From an uncultured Spartobacteria bacterium (GTDB taxonomy: Bacteria > Verrucomicrobiota > Verrucomicrobiia > Chthoniobacterales > Chthoniobacteraceae), in assembly GCA_903919125.1 (NCBI GenBank), contig CAIXGS010000046.1, positions 47,517-111,516 on the forward strand: a stretch of 64,000 nucleotides of DNA, in the 5' to 3' direction. A program made the translations under genes and the position numbers. The notes under the pieces were generated by a model. The model ran no database searches. It was given only the letters and a program-made list of their open reading frames with translations, and was not told the origin of the DNA. This document shows, in pieces, positions 36,442-44,829 of this stretch (its first letter is position 1; every line of letters begins with the position of its first letter).

Positions 36442-36470
36442 GCGCCGCCGAGGTTTCCCCCCGGCGGCGC
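36442..36470 (+). terminator. GC-rich hairpin between gap and pgk
   Basis: GCGCCGCCG (36442-36450) pairs perfectly with CGGCGGCGC (36462-36470), followed within three bases by GCTTTTA. The stem is strong and the T-run is short, so it may be a partial terminator or a processing or stabilising element that keeps gap mRNA in excess over pgk and tpiA. Confidence 0.6.
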
Positions 36471-36510
36471 CAGCTTTTACATCCACCTCGTTTCGCCAAA
36501 ATCTCCGACA

Positions 36511-37728
36511 ATGTCCAAACTATCAGTCCTCGACCTTTCTCTTTCGGGCAAACGCGTGCTACTGCGAGTCGATTTCAATGTTCCCACCGAAGAGCGTGAC
36601 GGCCTTACGCACATCACCGACGACAACCGCATCAAGGAAAGCCTGCCCACCATCCAGCATCTGCGTAGCGCTGGGGCAAAGGTTATCCTGATGGCGCATT
36701 TCGGCAGGCCAAAGGGCAGCGTGAACTTGAAGTACACGCTACGTCCCGTCGCCCAACATCTCTCGCACTTAATCGATTCACCCGTCGCGTTCTCACCTCA
36801 AACCGTGGGGCCCGAGGCGGCGGCTATGATCGCCGACATGCACAACGGCGACGTGTTATTGCTGGAAAACGTCCGCTTCCACGCTGGGGAAGAAGCGAAC
36901 GACGAAGCCTTTGCAAAAGAGCTCGCATCCCTTGGCGACGTCTTCGTCAACGACGCTTTCGGGGCGGCGCACCGTGCGCACGCCTCCACAGCAGGAATCG
37001 CCCATCAGCTTCCTCAAGCGGCGATGGGACTGCTCATGGCCAAGGAACTAAAATATCTCCAGGGTGAACTAACCTCGCCCGCTCATCCCTTTGTTGTGAT
37101 TCTTGGTGGTTCGAAAGTTTCCGATAAAATCGGCGTCATCAAAGCCCTGATGGAAAAGGCCAACACCTTTCTCATCGGCGGCGCCATGGCGTACACATTC
37201 TTCCGAGCCCTTGGCATTCCAACGGGCAACAGTCGCGTAGAAGCCGACAAAGTCGATCTCGCAAAAGAGATCCTCGCGTTGGCGGAAGCCAAAGGAGTCC
37301 GCTTCTTACTCCCGGTGGACAATATCGAAACTCAGGAAATTAGCGCGACAGCACACCCACGCCCCACAGGATTGGTATCACCCGCCAAGGGAGTTACCGA
37401 TGGATGGGAAGCCGTGGACATCGGACCTGAGACCATTGAGCGTTACAAGCATGAGATCGCCGGAGCCAAGACGATCCTCTGGAATGGTCCAGTGGGAATT
37501 TTTGAGCTCACGCCCTTCGCCACGGGAACCCGCTCCATTGCAGAGGCAGTGGCGGAGGCTTCAGCCCATGCTGTAACCATCATCGGTGGAGGTGATTCTG
37601 TTACGGCAGTAAAGCAGTTTGGATTTGCAGACCGCGTTTCATTTTGCTCCACTGGCGGCGGCGCCTCTCTCGAATTGATCGAAGGCAAGACGCTTCCGGG
37701 CGTTGCCGCCCTGACAGATAAAGCGTAA
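36511..37728 (+). CDS. pgk: Phosphoglycerate kinase
   Basis: This 405-residue protein has the PGK start RVLLRVDFNVP, the substrate-binding MAHFGRPKG, DVLLLENVRFHAGEE, DAFGAAHRAHAST and FVVILGGSKVSDKI, and the nucleotide-binding C-terminal GGGDSVTAVKQFG with STGGGASLELIEGKTLPG. It transfers phosphate between 1,3-bisphosphoglycerate and ADP. It is the second gene of the gap-pgk-tpiA group and full length. It starts 99 bases after gap, without a clear Shine-Dalgarno site. Confidence 0.98.
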   Translation: MSKLSVLDLSLSGKRVLLRVDFNVPTEERDGLTHITDDNRIKESLPTIQHLRSAGAKVILMAHFGRPKGSVNLKYTLRPVAQHLSHLIDSPVAFSPQTVGPEAAAMIADMHNGDVLLLENVRFHAGEEANDEAFAKELASLGDVFVNDAFGAAHRAHASTAGIAHQLPQAAMGLLMAKELKYLQGELTSPAHPFVVILGGSKVSDKIGVIKALMEKANTFLIGGAMAYTFFRALGIPTGNSRVEADKVDLAKEILALAEAKGVRFLLPVDNIETQEISATAHPRPTGLVSPAKGVTDGWEAVDIGPETIERYKHEIAGAKTILWNGPVGIFELTPFATGTRSIAEAVAEASAHAVTIIGGGDSVTAVKQFGFADRVSFCSTGGGASLELIEGKTLPGVAALTDKA

Positions 37729-37750
37729 ATCTTAGCCCAAGTTTCACTCT

Positions 37751-37780
37751 GAACCGGAGGCTCGCAAAGGCCTCCGGTTC
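37751..37780 (+). terminator. Perfect 11-bp hairpin between pgk and tpiA
   Basis: GAACCGGAGGC (37751-37761) pairs with GCCTCCGGTTC (37770-37780) around an 8-base loop. No T-run follows (TCAAAAGC), so it is more likely an mRNA-stabilising or processing hairpin than a full terminator. Confidence 0.5.
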
Positions 37781-37798
37781 TCAAAAGCAACCACCCCG

Positions 37799-38563
37799 AT
37801 GCGAAAAAAGATCATAGCGGCCAACTGGAAGATGAACATGCTTGTGAGCGAGGCTGAAGCCTTTCTGCACACCTTCATGCACGAAATCGGCGGAGAAAAT
37901 TCCGTTGAAATTGTTATTGTGCCTCCTTTTACAGCTCTCTCCAGAGTTTCCGAAATTCTTGGTCGCGATCAAAAAGCAAAGCTCGGTGCGCAAAATATGC
38001 ACGGGGAAAAATCAGGAGCGTTCACCGGGGAAGTCAACGCTGCGATGCTCCGTGAACTCTATGTGCGCTACGTCGTTCTGGGCCACAGCGAGCGTCGGAC
38101 TCTTTTTGGAGAAACGGATGAAATCGTCAACCACAAGGTTCGCGCCGCCATTGACGCCGCCCTCCGCCCGATTGTGTGCATTGGCGAGACTCTCGCTGAG
38201 CGCGACGCGCATCAGGTCGAGGCCGTCCTGCGCCGTCAAATTGAGGGCAGCCTCCACGGGGTAAACGCCCGCGAGTTGGCCGAGATTGTGATCGCGTACG
38301 AGCCAGTCTGGGCGATTGGCACTGGCCGCACCGCAACCCCACAACAGGCCCAGGAAGCCCATGCATTCATCCGTAGGACACTCTCAGAACTCTGGGATGC
38401 GCCCACCGCGGAAAAAGTACGGATTCAATATGGCGGCAGCGTGAAACCCCAGAACGCAGCGGAGTTGATGCGCGAGAACGACATCGACGGGGCGCTGGTG
38501 GGCGGTGCCAGCTTGGATCCGAGAGGTTTCGCTGACATCGTCAAAGCAGCTGCAGCGCTATAG
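37799..38563 (+). CDS. tpiA: Triosephosphate isomerase
   Basis: This 254-residue protein has Lys in KIIAANWKMNM, catalytic His in YVVLGHSERR, catalytic Glu in IAYEPVWAIGTGRTATPQQA and the phosphate-binding IQYGGSVKPQNAAEL with GALVGGASLDP. It interconverts dihydroxyacetone phosphate and glyceraldehyde-3-phosphate. It is third in the glycolytic gene group. The secG gene that often follows tpiA in other bacteria is not present here; the next gene converges from the other strand. Confidence 0.98.
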   Translation: MRKKIIAANWKMNMLVSEAEAFLHTFMHEIGGENSVEIVIVPPFTALSRVSEILGRDQKAKLGAQNMHGEKSGAFTGEVNAAMLRELYVRYVVLGHSERRTLFGETDEIVNHKVRAAIDAALRPIVCIGETLAERDAHQVEAVLRRQIEGSLHGVNARELAEIVIAYEPVWAIGTGRTATPQQAQEAHAFIRRTLSELWDAPTAEKVRIQYGGSVKPQNAAELMRENDIDGALVGGASLDPRGFADIVKAAAAL

Positions 38564-38670
38564 GACCGTGCAACCTCGGGACACGTCCCCGAAAGCATAC
38601 CAAGCCCGAATGGTTTCTATCCCCGCAGCCTATCCCGTAGGTGCGGAGCCAACGGGAGAAGGCCGTCCTA

Positions 38671-39123
38671 TCAACGTCGGCTTGCCAACCAAATCCCCTC
38701 CTGAAGGGCGTGCATGACTTGGCGCTGGTCGTCCGTGCCATCCAAAAATCCATTCAAGTGGAGCATTCCATGAACCGCGTAAAGGGCCGCTTCCTCCAAA
38801 GTGGAATGGCCATATTCCCCAGCACAACGCATTGCGGTTTGCGCGCTGATGATTATCTCTCCGTGCTCAAATGTAATGACATCCGTCGCACCAGGAATGT
38901 TCATAAAGTCGCGATGGATCTGAGCGATGCGCCGGTCGCTCACCAGCGACACGACGACTTCCTCTAAAGAACGAAGCGCGTACACGCCATCCGCCGAATG
39001 AACAGCGCATAGAGGCAGAGCGCGAAGCAATCGGGCTTCAAGCGCAGCGAGGTCCAGCACAACGGAGCGCTGGCGGTTCAACAGCACGAGGTCTGGCAGG
39101 CGCTTCGAAGAAGGCTCAACCAT
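38671..39123 (-). CDS. ybeY: Endoribonuclease YbeY (rRNA maturation factor)
   Basis: From the ATG at 39123, which has an AGGAG ribosome-binding site, the protein has 150 residues. It contains SLVSDRRIAQIHRDFMNIPGATDVITFEHGEIIISAQTA, a typical YbeY core with the TDVITF motif. The metal site reads HGMLHLNGFLD: the first two His are conserved, but the third ligand of the HGxLHLxGYDH consensus is Asp. YbeY takes part in 16S rRNA 3'-end maturation and ribosome quality control. It overlaps the upstream HD-protein gene by eight bases, continuing the phoH-pgpH-ybeY order seen in many bacteria. Confidence 0.92.
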   Translation of the reverse strand: MVEPSSKRLPDLVLLNRQRSVVLDLAALEARLLRALPLCAVHSADGVYALRSLEEVVVSLVSDRRIAQIHRDFMNIPGATDVITFEHGEIIISAQTAMRCAGEYGHSTLEEAALYAVHGMLHLNGFLDGTDDQRQVMHALQEGIWLASRR

Positions 39124-40765
39124 GCCGCTCTCTCCTATCGGGGTCGGAAGCACCACCAGAACCGTTACGCTCCAGGAGATGCGACTCTCGCTTAGGAGTG
39201 GATTTGGGATAGGCAATCCTGGAATGCATCATGCTTCGGAGAGTACGCTTGAAGCTTTCGGCAACTTCCGCCAATTCGTTGAGACGCAAGTCGCACTCCT
39301 TTAACTCTCCCTGCGCGAGCCTCTTTTGAATCATCTCCTCGACCAGCTGATCGATCCTGTGCGGGGTCGTCTTCTCCATCGAACGCGACGCGCTCTCAAT
39401 GGAATCCGCCAAGCTAACAATAGCGCACTCTCTAGTTTGAGGCTTTGGCCCGTGGTAACGAAAAGATTCCTCGCGGACCTCGGGAAAATCTTCTTCGTCG
39501 GGCGTAGCGCCGAGGGCATCCGTCCCCGCGCGCAAAGCCTCGGCCTGCTGCAGCGCCTTGCGGTAAAAATAATAAACCGTAGAGGTGCCGTGATGCTGCT
39601 GAATGACGTCTATGATTTCGCGGTTGAGCCGATGTTTGATCGCCAAGTCGACCCCTTCCTTCACGTGCGCCACAATGACCAAAGCACTCATCGTGGGCGC
39701 GAGATCAGCATGTGCGTCACGGCCGTGCCTCATATTTTCAACGAAATACTCCGGCTTCACTAACTTCCCAATGTCGTGAAAATAGGAACACACCCTCGCC
39801 ATCGCCGCGTTCGCACCGATGGATTCCGCCGCGGCCTCAGCCAACTGCGCGACCATTAGGCTGTGGTGATAAGTGCCCGGCGCGTCCAATGTCATACGCT
39901 TGAGCAAGGGGTGATTTAAATCCGCCAGTTCCAACCACGTAATAGGTGTGGTAATGCCAAAAAGAGACTCCAAAACTGGCAATATCCCAGAGATCAAAAG
40001 TGCGGCGCCAACACCGCTAAAAAGCGTGGCGAAAACCTGCCATCCGATGGAATCCCAACGTGTCAGCGCAATGTTGCTCCAAAGCAAAGGACCGATCTGT
40101 CCCATCAATAAGTCCAATACAAGAGTGGTGCACCCCACCACGATCCCAGCCTTAAGCAGTCCGGACCTGCGCCGAACATCCTTGGTCATCAACGCTGCGG
40201 CAAACCCGCTAATCATACCAACGACCAAAGCCCTCGCATTGAGCCCCCCATTGAGCATCGCGCCAAAAAGACTACCAAAAATCGCCAGCACGACACCCAA
40301 GCGCTGTCCCAACAGCATCGAGATCAGCATTGGACCGAATGCGTAGGGGAGGATCAGTTCCCAAAACTGCTTGCGATCCAAGGCACTCCAATCTGCACCG
40401 GAGGGCACATTAGCTTCTAGTGCTGCGAGTGAGATCCAGCGCACGACTTGGACATGCAGAACAAGCGTTCCAAATATAAGGAGCAGGCGCGAGTTATCGG
40501 CCCAAATCTTGGAGTGGTTCATCCAAAGCAAAGCCACCGCCATGAAGTAAACGAGGACCTGCACCAGTAAGCGCTCTGCCGCGCCGGGCTCTCCACTGGA
40601 AACCGAATGCATTAACGCAGCGCCGAGCAGTAGCACGATAAGCGCCTTCGCGAGAAATCCGAAACGCAGCGTGTCCAGCAACTCACTACTGCGCAACCTG
40701 CGGCGCCACTTCCCGGAGGCGAGTCCGCGGCGAATCAGGCGTTGTCTGGCGAAAAAAGCGAGCAT
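39116..40765 (-). CDS. 7TM-HD family phosphohydrolase (PgpH-like c-di-AMP phosphodiesterase)
   Basis: This 549-residue protein has a multi-helix membrane domain (about 35-275; the 7TMR-HD type) followed by a cytoplasmic HD domain (about 290-470). The latter has THYHHSLMVAQLAE-like TYHHSLMVAQLAE, SYFHDIGK and IIDVIQQHHGTS. Family members such as PgpH degrade cyclic di-AMP. PgpH of Gram-positive bacteria also has an extracellular 7TMR-HDED domain of some 250 residues; here the protein starts almost directly with the membrane helices, so that domain is missing. The place between phoH and ybeY supports the call. The C-terminal tail is long and basic. Confidence 0.9.
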   Translation of the reverse strand: MLAFFARQRLIRRGLASGKWRRRLRSSELLDTLRFGFLAKALIVLLLGAALMHSVSSGEPGAAERLLVQVLVYFMAVALLWMNHSKIWADNSRLLLIFGTLVLHVQVVRWISLAALEANVPSGADWSALDRKQFWELILPYAFGPMLISMLLGQRLGVVLAIFGSLFGAMLNGGLNARALVVGMISGFAAALMTKDVRRRSGLLKAGIVVGCTTLVLDLLMGQIGPLLWSNIALTRWDSIGWQVFATLFSGVGAALLISGILPVLESLFGITTPITWLELADLNHPLLKRMTLDAPGTYHHSLMVAQLAEAAAESIGANAAMARVCSYFHDIGKLVKPEYFVENMRHGRDAHADLAPTMSALVIVAHVKEGVDLAIKHRLNREIIDVIQQHHGTSTVYYFYRKALQQAEALRAGTDALGATPDEEDFPEVREESFRYHGPKPQTRECAIVSLADSIESASRSMEKTTPHRIDQLVEEMIQKRLAQGELKECDLRLNELAEVAESFKRTLRSMMHSRIAYPKSTPKRESHLLERNGSGGASDPDRRERHG

Positions 40766-40783
40766 ACAGGAAAGAATATCGGA

Positions 40784-41761
40784 CTAGCGAACCTTACTGG
40801 GTTCGCCGGTGCCACGGTGACTACGATAAGCCCGGACTATGGATGCAACCAATTCGTGTCGAACGACATCCTTGTCATCAAAATGACAAATCCCAACCCC
40901 CGGAACCTCTCGCAAAGCTTGCAGCGCCTCAACCAAACCCGAACGACGATTCGATGGCAGATCAATCTGAGTTTGATCACCCGTAATCACACATTTAGAC
41001 CCCAACCCGAGGCGGGTCAGAAACATGAACATTTGCTCGGTGGTAGTGTTTTGTGCCTCGTCCAAAACGATGAACGAGCCCGCCAACGTGCGGCCCCTCA
41101 TATAGGCCAAGGGCGCAATTTCTATCACATTACGCTCTAAACAACGCTGCATCTCCTCAGGCTCCAACATATCCTGAAGCGCGTCATAAAGCGGACGCAA
41201 GTACGGCATAATTTTCTCCTTCAAGTCGCCCGGTAAAAATCCCAAAGCCTCCCCTGCTTCCACCGCTGGGCGCGTCAAAATAATGCGAGACACCAACTCC
41301 TTTTTCAGCGCGGCCACGGCCATCGCCATTGCCAGATAAGTTTTACCAGTGCCCGCCGGACCCACTCCAAAAACAATGTCGTGCTCCTGAATGGATTGCA
41401 CGTACACACGTTGGTTCTCCGTTTTAGGAATCACTGCAGCGCGCCGAGAACCGACCGTCAAACGCGTCTGGCTCAACTGATCCAACCCCGCATTACTGGG
41501 TTCTTGAATCGAGCGTAATGCGTACTGAAACTCTTGGCGCCGGATGGGCACACCGTTGCGCCTAGCCTTCTCCAATTGCGCAAACAACCGACGCACCTGA
41601 TCCACCGCTACATCAGAGCCCTCCACTCGGAGCCAGCCTTCGCGAGTGGTCAAGCGCACTGAAAGCTCTTGCTCTAAAACCTTAAGCAATCCCAAGTCGT
41701 TGCCGAACAACGACTGAAGAGTCCGGGCGCTTTCAAACTGCAGCGTTTCAACTCCTGTCAT
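40784..41761 (-). CDS. PhoH-family ATPase (PhoL)
   Basis: From the ATG at 41761 the protein has 325 residues. An N-terminal KH-like or regulatory segment is followed by the PhoH domain (about 115-315) with Walker A GPAGTGKTYLA, TRPAVEAGEALGFLPGDLKEKI, Walker B SFIVLDEAQNTTTEQM, and TGDQTQIDLP. PhoH/PhoL proteins are cytoplasmic ATPases linked to RNA metabolism and often neighbours of ybeY. It begins 20 bases after the preceding small gene and ends 18 bases before the HD-protein gene. A longer ORF from 41809 would overlap the upstream gene and lacks family support. Confidence 0.93.
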   Translation of the reverse strand: MTGVETLQFESARTLQSLFGNDLGLLKVLEQELSVRLTTREGWLRVEGSDVAVDQVRRLFAQLEKARRNGVPIRRQEFQYALRSIQEPSNAGLDQLSQTRLTVGSRRAAVIPKTENQRVYVQSIQEHDIVFGVGPAGTGKTYLAMAMAVAALKKELVSRIILTRPAVEAGEALGFLPGDLKEKIMPYLRPLYDALQDMLEPEEMQRCLERNVIEIAPLAYMRGRTLAGSFIVLDEAQNTTTEQMFMFLTRLGLGSKCVITGDQTQIDLPSNRRSGLVEALQALREVPGVGICHFDDKDVVRHELVASIVRAYRSHRGTGEPSKVR

Positions 41762-41781
41762 AAAGTCGGATGCCGGTGCGT

Positions 41782-42225
41782 TTACCGGAATCCATAGGCG
41801 AGCGACCAAACGGTGCGCTCCTCGGTGGACTTCTCCACCTCAACGAGTAGGTAGTAAGTACCGGTGCGTTTCGGGCGAATCTTCGCAGCGGCCTTTTGGC
41901 CTTTTTGCCAAAACTCATCTTCCACTAATTTCCCGTTCTTATCGTAAATATGAACCGAGATGGTGGCGCCCTTGCTGTCCGTGCCCATCCAGAACCAGTA
42001 ATCGTTTCCCTTGAAAAGTTGATGAGGAATGGGAAGCGGTTGGCCGGCTGCAAGATCGCCGCCCCAGCGCTCTTCCCGCACCGTAAAACCTTCCTTCACG
42101 GCTGGCTGCGCCGCCTCAAGCGCATAAGAAAGCGCCTCCACTATTGTGCCGCCTCGAGCGCTTTGCAGCCCGTTATCAAGAAGGGCCGCCGCCATTACTG
42201 AAATCGCCAGAATTTGTCGTTTCAC
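41782..42225 (-). CDS. Secreted hypothetical protein, pre-peptidase-like beta domain
   Basis: I cannot name this 147-residue protein. It has a signal peptide (MKRQILAISVMAAALLDNGL, cleavage near ARGG). A C-terminal strand-rich part resembles bacterial pre-peptidase or P-domain beta-sandwiches: YWFWMGTDSKGATISVHIYD, then RPKRTGTYYLLVEVEKS. It lies between another secreted unknown and phoH on the same strand with short gaps, so it is probably co-transcribed. A binding or structural role in the periplasm is only a guess. Confidence 0.7.
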   Translation of the reverse strand: MKRQILAISVMAAALLDNGLQSARGGTIVEALSYALEAAQPAVKEGFTVREERWGGDLAAGQPLPIPHQLFKGNDYWFWMGTDSKGATISVHIYDKNGKLVEDEFWQKGQKAAAKIRPKRTGTYYLLVEVEKSTEERTVWSLAYGFR

Positions 42226-42238
42226 AATATCGGTTCTT

Positions 42239-43114
42239 TTAAAGCCCCTTTGCGCTCACGGCAGTGACCAATTCTCCACAAATCCGACCGATCTCTGCCA
42301 CGGCCTTTACTGGGATCTCACCATCCCCCTTGCCCATCAGCGGTTGAATTTCGCTCAATCCTGCAAGAATTTTCACGATCACTGGGAGGCTCTTTGCCGC
42401 ATCAGGAAGAGCCTGCAACCGAAGATTGAAATGTTCCACCAATACCGGTTGGTACAACAACTCCGCACCGTCTTTGGAGAAACTCTTTGAGACCACCGTC
42501 GAGAGCGCCTCAGTGCCACGAATCCAACCACCCAGACTCACCAACTGCGCAAGTGAATCGCTATTAAGCTCCTGCATTGCCTGGCGCACATCAGAAAGTG
42601 CCAGATCGAGTTCCTTCCTCACCTCTACCCAGCGGCGCTTTTCCGCGAACTCCACAATCGAATTCGCACGGCGACTCACCGCTTTTTCCACCCCTATGGT
42701 CTTCGCCAGAGTCCGCACACTATTGCCAATGGCCTTCACCTCTTCCGCATTCTCTGCCTCCACCGCGACGAACCCGTCCGCAATCACAATGCCCAGTAAC
42801 AGCGAAATCTGTTCTTTGCCGCCGCTGGGCGAAGCAACCCCTTTTTGAGGGCGCACCACCTCAGCCCAACCCTGCTTGCCAAGTTTATCTAGGGCGGAGA
42901 ACACTTCACTGGGCACCGGTACAACAACTTGTTCGACCAGATTGGTCGCCTTGGGAAACTCCTTTAAGGCAATACTTTTGGCGGGCTGGTTGGCAAGTAA
43001 GGCGCTGGAGAGGCTCACGCAACTCAAGCAAACTTTCAGCGCGAACTTTGCCGCGGCATGCAGCCGGGTTGCCGACGCCGCGCCGGTACGCGCGCAGAGG
43101 AATCGTTGTTTCAT
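42239..43114 (-). CDS. Secreted hypothetical protein
   Basis: From the ATG at 43114 the protein has 291 residues; I do not recognise it. The N-terminus is basic and then hydrophobic (KFALKVCLSCVSLSSALLANQ), an apparent signal peptide with a late start and possible cleavage after LLA. The rest is mainly helical, with regular hydrophobic spacing (VRTLAKTIGVEKAVSRRANSIVEFAEKRRW, then LDLALSDVRQAMQELNS). It follows nadK with 99 bases between and precedes another secreted unknown 13 bases later, so the two may act together. Confidence 0.7.
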   Translation of the reverse strand: MKQRFLCARTGAASATRLHAAAKFALKVCLSCVSLSSALLANQPAKSIALKEFPKATNLVEQVVVPVPSEVFSALDKLGKQGWAEVVRPQKGVASPSGGKEQISLLLGIVIADGFVAVEAENAEEVKAIGNSVRTLAKTIGVEKAVSRRANSIVEFAEKRRWVEVRKELDLALSDVRQAMQELNSDSLAQLVSLGGWIRGTEALSTVVSKSFSKDGAELLYQPVLVEHFNLRLQALPDAAKSLPVIVKILAGLSEIQPLMGKGDGEIPVKAVAEIGRICGELVTAVSAKGL

Positions 43115-43213
43115 AATCTTTGAGCTTATCAGCATCATCTATCCTAAAAAAAACTCAACCTCGCCTTTTTCGCAAAGCGCAGACTCAAACTCTGCGGCGC
43201 GAACCAAGATTTG

Positions 43214-44080
43214 CTAGACCACCTTGCCGCTCCAACGGAGTTTCTGACGTAGCACTTCAAAAAAGGGTAATCCCAAGGGAAAAACAAGCCGCAACATCTG
43301 CCTAGAACGCCTGCAACGAATGAAATCACCCGCCTCTAGGGGGAAGGGAGTTCGGCCGTCCAGAGTCAGGCACACCCCAGGTTCAGTCGCTTCCGGATGG
43401 ACGGTGATAGTGGAACGCTCGCTGATGATCACACTCCGGTTGGTAAGCACATGTGGACAAATTGGGGTCACCACAAAAACGCCGGAGTCCGGAGCAAGAA
43501 TGGGCCCTCCCGCGCTCAAGGAGTAAGCCGTAGAACCCGTGGGCGTGGCCACAATTAATCCGTCTGCATTGTACTCAGTGAGTTCAACCCCATCGATATG
43601 CACCTCCAAGCGGATTACAGTCGAACGCTCGCCCCTGGACAAAACCATTTCGTTAAGCGCCCTCCCCTTCCAAAATGTTTTCCCAAAACGAACCACCTCA
43701 ATCGAAAGCAAAGTGCGCTCGCTGAGTACGACACGCTCCTCAAGTACGTCCGCCAGTACTCGCTTAAAATCTCCGGCACCCGCGCCCGTTAAAAAACCGA
43801 GAGTTCCCGTGTTGATCCCCAAAATGGGAGGAGCAGGGAGCGTTCCTTCATGAACCACTTGGAGGAGCGTACCATCGCCGCCTAGGACGACTAAAAGGTT
43901 ACATTGCTTAAAGAGAGATTTGACCGTCAACTCAGAGTTGAGCCCTAACAACTGAGCAGTAACACGATCGAATAAGACCTCTCGCCCCGCACTCCGCAGC
44001 GTCTCAGCCGCAGTCGCAAGCAACTCCGCGGCAAATGGTTTAGTGCCGTTAGCGATGAATCCTACCGTTTTCCAATCCAT
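43214..44080 (-). CDS. nadK: NAD kinase
   Basis: This 288-residue protein has the NAD-kinase GGDGT motif in LLVVLGGDGTLLQVVH, the substrate segment ILGINTGTLGFLT, ALNEMVLSRG, and the glycine-rich YNADGLIVATPTGSTAYSLSAGGPIL followed by VTPICPHVLTNRSVI. It phosphorylates NAD to NADP in the cytoplasm. The start overlaps the end of the tlyA gene by 19 bases, a common pairing (tlyA-nadK) in bacteria. Confidence 0.96.
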   Translation of the reverse strand: MDWKTVGFIANGTKPFAAELLATAAETLRSAGREVLFDRVTAQLLGLNSELTVKSLFKQCNLLVVLGGDGTLLQVVHEGTLPAPPILGINTGTLGFLTGAGAGDFKRVLADVLEERVVLSERTLLSIEVVRFGKTFWKGRALNEMVLSRGERSTVIRLEVHIDGVELTEYNADGLIVATPTGSTAYSLSAGGPILAPDSGVFVVTPICPHVLTNRSVIISERSTITVHPEATEPGVCLTLDGRTPFPLEAGDFIRCRRSRQMLRLVFPLGLPFFEVLRQKLRWSGKVV

Positions 44081-44793
44081 GCGAGAAATTCTACGTTACC
44101 ATCCCCACCTTTAATCGGGGACTCTAAAATGGCGCGCCACTCCAGGCTAGGATGTTGAGCGACCCAATCTCGAATTCGCTCCACAGCCTTTTGATGGAGC
44201 AAAGGGTCTCGGACCACTCCACCGCGCCCGACCTCCTCGCGCTGCAATTCAAACTGCGGCTTAATCAACACAACCGCCATTCCACCCGCTCTGACCCGTG
44301 CAAACGCTGCCGGAAGAATGAGCGTCAGAGAAATGAAAGACACGTCGGTAACCAGCAAATCGACAAGCTCCGGAACTTCGGCTTCGCCCAAATAACGGCA
44401 GTTTAATTTCTCAAGAACCACCACGCGCGCATCGCTGCGAATCCTCCAATCCAACTGCGAATGCCCAACATCCGCAGCATAAACTTTTGCCGCTCCGTGT
44501 TGGAGAAGACAGTCGGTGAAGCCGCCAGTCGAGGCACCCACGTCCAAACACACTTTTCCTAATACCTCAATTCCAAAGCCTTGCAGCGCCCCTTCCATCT
44601 TCAATCCGCCTCGCCCCACGTAGCGCGGCCCTGCCTCAAGAGCAACCTCCGCCTCAGCCTCCACACGACTCCCCGGTTTGTCCAACCGCTGACCGGCCAC
44701 CGTCACCTGCCCCGCCATGATGGCCCTCTGCGCCCGCTCGCGGCTTTCAACTAGGCCGCGTTCCACCAAAAGAAGATCGAGGCGCTGTTTCAT
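44062..44793 (-). CDS. tlyA: TlyA-family rRNA methyltransferase (hemolysin-annotated)
   Basis: From the ATG at 44793 the protein has 243 residues. An N-terminal S4 RNA-binding domain (RLDLLLVERGLVESRERAQRAI, MAGQVTV) is followed by an FtsJ-like methyltransferase domain: VCLDVGASTGGFTDCLLQHGA, VYAADVGHSQLDWRI, LLVTDVSFISL and VVLIKPQFELQREEVGRGGVVRD. TlyA 2'-O-methylates 16S and 23S rRNA in mycobacteria. It lies between gspE and nadK on the same strand. Confidence 0.94.
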   Translation of the reverse strand: MKQRLDLLLVERGLVESRERAQRAIMAGQVTVAGQRLDKPGSRVEAEAEVALEAGPRYVGRGGLKMEGALQGFGIEVLGKVCLDVGASTGGFTDCLLQHGAAKVYAADVGHSQLDWRIRSDARVVVLEKLNCRYLGEAEVPELVDLLVTDVSFISLTLILPAAFARVRAGGMAVVLIKPQFELQREEVGRGGVVRDPLLHQKAVERIRDWVAQHPSLEWRAILESPIKGGDGNVEFLAWIGKR

Positions 44794-44829
44794 CAATCAA
44801 AAGTATTTTGACGCTTCCCATGCGCAACC

